Shown here in pieces: positions 61,317-64,000 of a DNA stretch of 64,000 bases. The DNA is from Fibrella forsythiae (GTDB taxonomy: Bacteria > Bacteroidota > Bacteroidia > Cytophagales > Spirosomataceae). The stretch covers positions 124,001 to 188,000 of the forward strand of contig NZ_JAFMYW010000008.1 in the NCBI RefSeq assembly GCF_017353175.1, in the 5' to 3' direction. Position 1 is the stretch's first letter. Each line of letters begins with the position of its first letter. The notes under the pieces were generated by a model. It did not search any database and had not been told where the DNA came from. It worked only from the letters and a program-made list of their open reading frames with translations. A program made the position numbers and the translations under genes.

Positions 61317-61619
61317 CTACTCAGCCGATACTTTGGCTTTGTCGCTTGTTTTTACTTGCTCAACGAAGATTTTAGCCGGCTTGAAGCTTGGGATAAAATG
61401 TTCGTCAATTACCATGGCCGTATTCTTAGAAATGTTACGCGCCACTTTCTTCGCTCGCTTCTTATTGATGAAGCTCCCAAACCCGCGAACATAAATATTC
61501 TCACCTTCGGCCAGTGAATTCTTGATCACCGAGAAGAATGTCTCCAGGGTTGAGGTTACATCTGCTTTTTCGATTCCGGTTTTATCGGAAATCTCAGCGA
61601 TTACGTCTGCTTTCGTCAC
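61317..61619 (-). CDS. HU-family DNA-binding protein
   Basis: This 100-residue protein has the HU/IHF fold. It starts MTKADVIAEISDKTGIEKAD, followed by the signature EGENIYVRGFGSFINKKRAKKVARNISKN, and has the Pro-containing beta arm (FIPSFKPAKIF). HU bends DNA and compacts the nucleoid. The start ATG lies 85 bp from the divergent mutY start, and TACCTTTG on the minus strand (61687-61680) is its probable -7 box. It is the first gene of a group with TPR, small ribosomal protein and rng genes. Confidence 0.94.
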   Translation of the reverse strand: MTKADVIAEISDKTGIEKADVTSTLETFFSVIKNSLAEGENIYVRGFGSFINKKRAKKVARNISKNTAMVIDEHFIPSFKPAKIFVEQVKTSDKAKVSAE

Positions 61620-61679
61620 GACTTTACTAAACTTTAGCGATTACTTGTATGTTGATTTTCTGGCACTGAAAAAGGAGTA

Positions 61680-61687
61680 CAAAGGTA
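61680..61687 (-). promoter_or_regulatory. -7 promoter element of the HU gene
   Basis: On the minus strand TACCTTTG exactly matches TAnnTTTG, about 60 nt upstream of the HU ATG. No clear -33 TTG is present at 19-21 nt. Confidence 0.5.
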
Positions 61688-61704
61688 AGGCTTTTCGCTT
61701 GATA

Positions 61705-62874
61705 ATGAAACCCCTTGCTTCTTTATTCCCTTTCAACGGTGAAATCTTCTTCTTTATTTTGAACTGGCAATCAGACTACAACGTGAAAACCGATAGCCCC
61801 GAGCTCATCGTTTTTGCCCCCACTCTAGAAACCTGGTATGAGCAGCATCGGCGCGATTTACCCTGGCGTAACACGACCGATCCGTACCGAATCTGGCTTT
61901 CTGAAGTGATTTTACAGCAGACCCGCGTAGCCCAGGGTCTCCCCTATTATTTACGCTTTACCGAGACGTACCCAACCTTACCCGATCTAGCCCGTGCCGA
62001 CGAGCGCGAACTGCTTCGGCTATGGCAGGGGCTGGGCTATTACTCACGTGCCCGCAACCTGCACCAAACAGCCAAATTCATTGCTAATACGCTGAATGGG
62101 CACTTTCCGACTACTTATCACGATCTGCTTGACCTAAAAGGGATAGGTACGTACACAGCGGCGGCAGTAGCTTCTTTTGCGTTTGGTGAACGGGTTCCGG
62201 TTGTCGATGGCAACGTGTACCGGGTGCTGGCAAGGGTGTTCGGTATTGAGGAAGATATTACCACAAGCCAGGCAAAAAAGACGTTCGCCGCACTGGCCAT
62301 CCGGCTTATGGCGCACGCGATCGATCCGGCAACCTACAACCAGTCGATTATGGAGTTTGGCGCTATCCAATGTACACCGGTTGCGCCCAACTGTCTGTTC
62401 TGTCCGTTGCAGCAACAATGCCGTGCTTACCTGACCGGGAGGCAACAACTTTTACCGGTGAAAAAGAAAAAAGCGCCTGTACGGGACCGCTACCTGACCT
62501 ATTTCGTCTTCCGAAAGGGCGCTGGAGAGGCCATGCAACTAGCCCTTCGTGAGCGTACGGGGCGGGATGTATGGCAGAATCTGTATGAGTTTTACGGCAC
62601 CGAAACCGATGAGCCAGCCTCCGATTGGCGGTCGGTAGACGTACCTGATGAGGTGAACGAATTGGTTATGCAGGGCGTTTTGGTTGGCCCGGCTATTGCT
62701 GAACAGCAATTATTGTCGCACCAGCGGATAAGGGCCGTTTTTTACGAAATCAGTATACCGGAAACAAGTAACGTAGTGCTACCTAAAGACTTGAACTGGT
62801 ACTTTATGGATCAGGTCAGGCGGTTACCAAAGCCTGTTTTAATAGCCACATTCGTTGAAAAACAGTTTGGATAA
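61705..62874 (+). CDS. mutY: A/G-specific adenine glycosylase
   Basis: This protein of about 389 residues removes adenine mispaired with 8-oxoguanine. The motifs are RRDLPWRNTTDPYRIWLSEV and QQTRVAQGLPYYLRF, the helix-hairpin-helix LKGIGTYTAAAVASFAFG, and the catalytic Asp in VPVVDGNVYRVLAR. The iron-sulfur Cys set is CTPVAPNCLFCPLQQQC, and a C-terminal NUDIX-like domain recognises 8-oxoguanine. I chose ATG 61705; a start at GTG 61783 would also give a complete catalytic domain. The open frame to 61522 overlaps the HU gene. The order mutY-ssb-gldE is conserved in Bacteroidota. Confidence 0.94.
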   Translation: MKPLASLFPFNGEIFFFILNWQSDYNVKTDSPELIVFAPTLETWYEQHRRDLPWRNTTDPYRIWLSEVILQQTRVAQGLPYYLRFTETYPTLPDLARADERELLRLWQGLGYYSRARNLHQTAKFIANTLNGHFPTTYHDLLDLKGIGTYTAAAVASFAFGERVPVVDGNVYRVLARVFGIEEDITTSQAKKTFAALAIRLMAHAIDPATYNQSIMEFGAIQCTPVAPNCLFCPLQQQCRAYLTGRQQLLPVKKKKAPVRDRYLTYFVFRKGAGEAMQLALRERTGRDVWQNLYEFYGTETDEPASDWRSVDVPDEVNELVMQGVLVGPAIAEQQLLSHQRIRAVFYEISIPETSNVVLPKDLNWYFMDQVRRLPKPVLIATFVEKQFG

Positions 62875-62896
62875 GTCCGTAAGGTTCAGTATCTTT
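62867..62896 (+). promoter_or_regulatory. Promoter of ssb
   Basis: TTG (62867-62869) is followed after 19 nt by TATCTTTA (62889-62896), matching the Bacteroidota consensus except the last base. It overlaps the last codons of mutY, so ssb can be transcribed on its own. Confidence 0.6.
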
Positions 62897-62945
62897 AATA
62901 GGTCTAACACCCCTTTTTATAACCAGTTTTAACGCATAGCATAGC

Positions 62946-63464
62946 ATGGCAAGTTTGAACAAAGTCATTCTGATTGGTAATGTCGGCAACGACCCCGAAG
63001 TGAAATATTTCGACGGCGGCAGTGTAGTGGCCCGCGTGAGTCTGGCTACCAACGAGACCTATACCAACCGGAATAACGAGCGCGTTGAACAAACCGAGTG
63101 GTTTCGGGTCGAGTTCTGGAATGAACAAGCCAAGACAATTGAAAAGTACCTCAAAAAAGGCAATCAATTGTACGTAGAGGGTCGTCTGCGTACCGAAACA
63201 TACACCGATAAAGAAGGTAAAGAGCGGTTCTCGCTGGGCGTTCGTGCCCAAACGTTCCAGTTTATCGGCAGTAACCGGCCAGAAGATGGTGGCCAGTTTG
63301 AGTCGGCCCCGCGTCAGCAGCAGCAGGCGGCACCTGCTCCGGCTCCCCGCCCACAAGCTCAGGCTCAACCTGCTCCACAGGCAGCGCCAGCTCGTCAGGC
63401 CGCGCCTAAGGCAGCCCCAGCCGCATTTGATAATAGTGGCGGCGACGACGATCTGCCTTTCTAA
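62946..63464 (+). CDS. ssb: Single-stranded DNA-binding protein
   Basis: This 172-residue protein has an N-terminal OB fold (about 1-110): MASLNKVILIGNVGNDPEVK, ARVSLATNETYTNRNNERVEQTEWFRVEFW and LKKGNQLYVEGRLRTETY. A disordered Gln/Ala/Pro-rich linker (about 118-160) leads to the acidic tip DDDLPF that recruits partner proteins. It is essential for replication and repair. A promoter overlaps the mutY end, and a heptad repeat separates it from gldE. Confidence 0.96.
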   Translation: MASLNKVILIGNVGNDPEVKYFDGGSVVARVSLATNETYTNRNNERVEQTEWFRVEFWNEQAKTIEKYLKKGNQLYVEGRLRTETYTDKEGKERFSLGVRAQTFQFIGSNRPEDGGQFESAPRQQQQAAPAPAPRPQAQAQPAPQAAPARQAAPKAAPAAFDNSGGDDDLPF

Positions 63465-63476
63465 AAATTAGTTTTT

Positions 63477-63547
63477 TGTTTACTACTTTCACTCTTCTGT
63501 TACGGTGCTAATTTGCGTAGCACCGCAGAAGACTGAACGTAGTAAAC
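63477..63547. repeat. Heptad inverted repeat between ssb and gldE
   Basis: The left array is TGTTTAC TACTTTC ACTCTTC TGTTACG (63477-63504). The right arm 63518-63547 read on the minus strand begins GTTTACTACGTTCAGTCTTC. The arms pair with a few mismatches around the central GTGCTA/TAGCAC. Confidence 0.75.
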
Positions 63548-63556
63548 TTCTTCATT

Positions 63557-64000
63557 ATGGATCCAGGCGACCCGTCTTCCACACAGGTGCTTCCGGTTGG
63601 CAACGACTGGAGCACCTATCTTAGTTTTTACGGCCCCTACGTTGCCGTAGTATTTCTGCTGCTGTTTCTGGCCGCGCTAGCCTCTGCAGCCGAAGCCGCT
63701 TTCTTTACGCTTACTCCACAAGACCGGGCTCAATGTCGTGACAGCGACGCTCCGGCTTATCAGCGTATTGCCGCCATCTTGGAACGTCCACGACGCCTGT
63801 TGGCTTCATTGGTTATTCTGAACAACCTGCTGAATATTGCCATTGTGCTCATCGTCACCTATGTGACTTGGATCGTTACGGGCGTTTCGCATGGGTCTGG
63901 CTGGCTATTGGCTGCCATTACGCTGGTCACTACGTTGATCATTGTTGTTTTTGGCGAAATGGTGCCAAAAATATACGCAGCGCAATATGCACTGACCGTA
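63557..64000 (+). CDS. gldE: Gliding-associated protein GldE, CNNM/CBS transporter family (partial)
   Basis: The first 148 codons are visible; the gene runs off the window. After a short N-terminus, DUF21/CNNM membrane helices follow: YVAVVFLLLFLAALASAAEA with FFTLTPQDRAQ, then LLASLVILNNLLNIAIVLIV, and IIVVFGEMVPKIYAAQYAL (conserved GEMVPK). In this family CBS domains and a CorC domain come next. The position after mutY and ssb is the conserved Bacteroidota location of gldE. Its role in gliding or type IX secretion is indirect; magnesium transport is suggested for the family. Confidence 0.88.
   Translation, partial: MDPGDPSSTQVLPVGNDWSTYLSFYGPYVAVVFLLLFLAALASAAEAAFFTLTPQDRAQCRDSDAPAYQRIAAILERPRRLLASLVILNNLLNIAIVLIVTYVTWIVTGVSHGSGWLLAAITLVTTLIIVVFGEMVPKIYAAQYALTV

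Noticed and set aside
8297-62645. Polar chromosome-segregation motif (KOPS-like) reading of GGTACGT
   Set aside because: Both orientations are about equally frequent and mixed along the window, so no strand polarity is visible at this scale.

Overview
The window looks like the chromosome of a member of Bacteroidota, most likely order Cytophagales near Spirosoma. The reasons are TonB-dependent receptors with peptidase-like regulatory domains, a gliding/type IX sorting C-terminal domain (CHU_C type), the mutY-ssb-gldE gene order, DUF3667, DUF5916 and DUF1080 families, a 29-residue AURKAIP1/COX24-type ribosomal protein, and promoters of the form TTG-N19/20-TAnnTTTG. The genus is an inference from gene content.

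Region 1 (1-6467) is the right part of an integrated mobile element that ends at the 3' end of a tRNA-Asp gene. It carries a VapE-like SF3-type helicase/ATPase gene, two unrelated tyrosine recombinases, an excisionase-like HTH protein, two unknown proteins, and a 220-bp non-coding block with ten copies of the octamer GTAGTGAT. That block is a candidate origin or operator. The left end lies outside the window.

Region 2 (6468-21400) is ordinary chromosome: tRNA-Asp with its promoter and terminator, a LOV-like PAS protein lacking the photoactive Cys, a hydrolase, a VOC protein, two tandem MFS paralogues, a membrane protein, a D15/BamA-like barrel, a lemA-TPM-TPM cluster, two DUF3667 membrane proteins and a DUF5916 outer-membrane protein.

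Region 3 (21500-33700) holds dusB, a DMT exporter, a biotinyl carrier protein, pyrH-frr, ugd plus UDP-glucuronate decarboxylase (UDP-xylose synthesis), an acyl-CoA dehydrogenase, a CHU_C secreted protein, and a lone gene with a helical N-terminal domain fused to a nucleoside-deoxyribosyltransferase/TIR-like domain, possibly an immune effector.

Region 4 (33800-45500) has two TonB receptors, a DUF1080 protein, a lipoprotein, a response regulator and histidine kinase pair coupled to an EamA gene broken by an in-frame stop, an outer-membrane lipoprotein-like protein and a type II NADH dehydrogenase.

Region 5 (45600-64000) contains the envelope cluster uppS-bamA-ompH-ompH, fasciclin, DUF1569, a Gfo/Idh/MocA oxidoreductase, alcohol dehydrogenase plus esterase, malQ, DUF3467, an HU-TPR-ribosomal protein-rng group, mutY, ssb and the start of gldE.

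Two dispersed signals cut across the genes. One is a family of intergenic 7-bp-period arrays (units like TGTTTAC, TGTCTTC, AGTTAAG) folded as long inverted repeats, mostly between co-directional genes. The other is a strongly over-represented motif, AGGTACGT/ACGTACCT, scattered through the chromosomal part and almost absent from the mobile element. All counts were made by eye.
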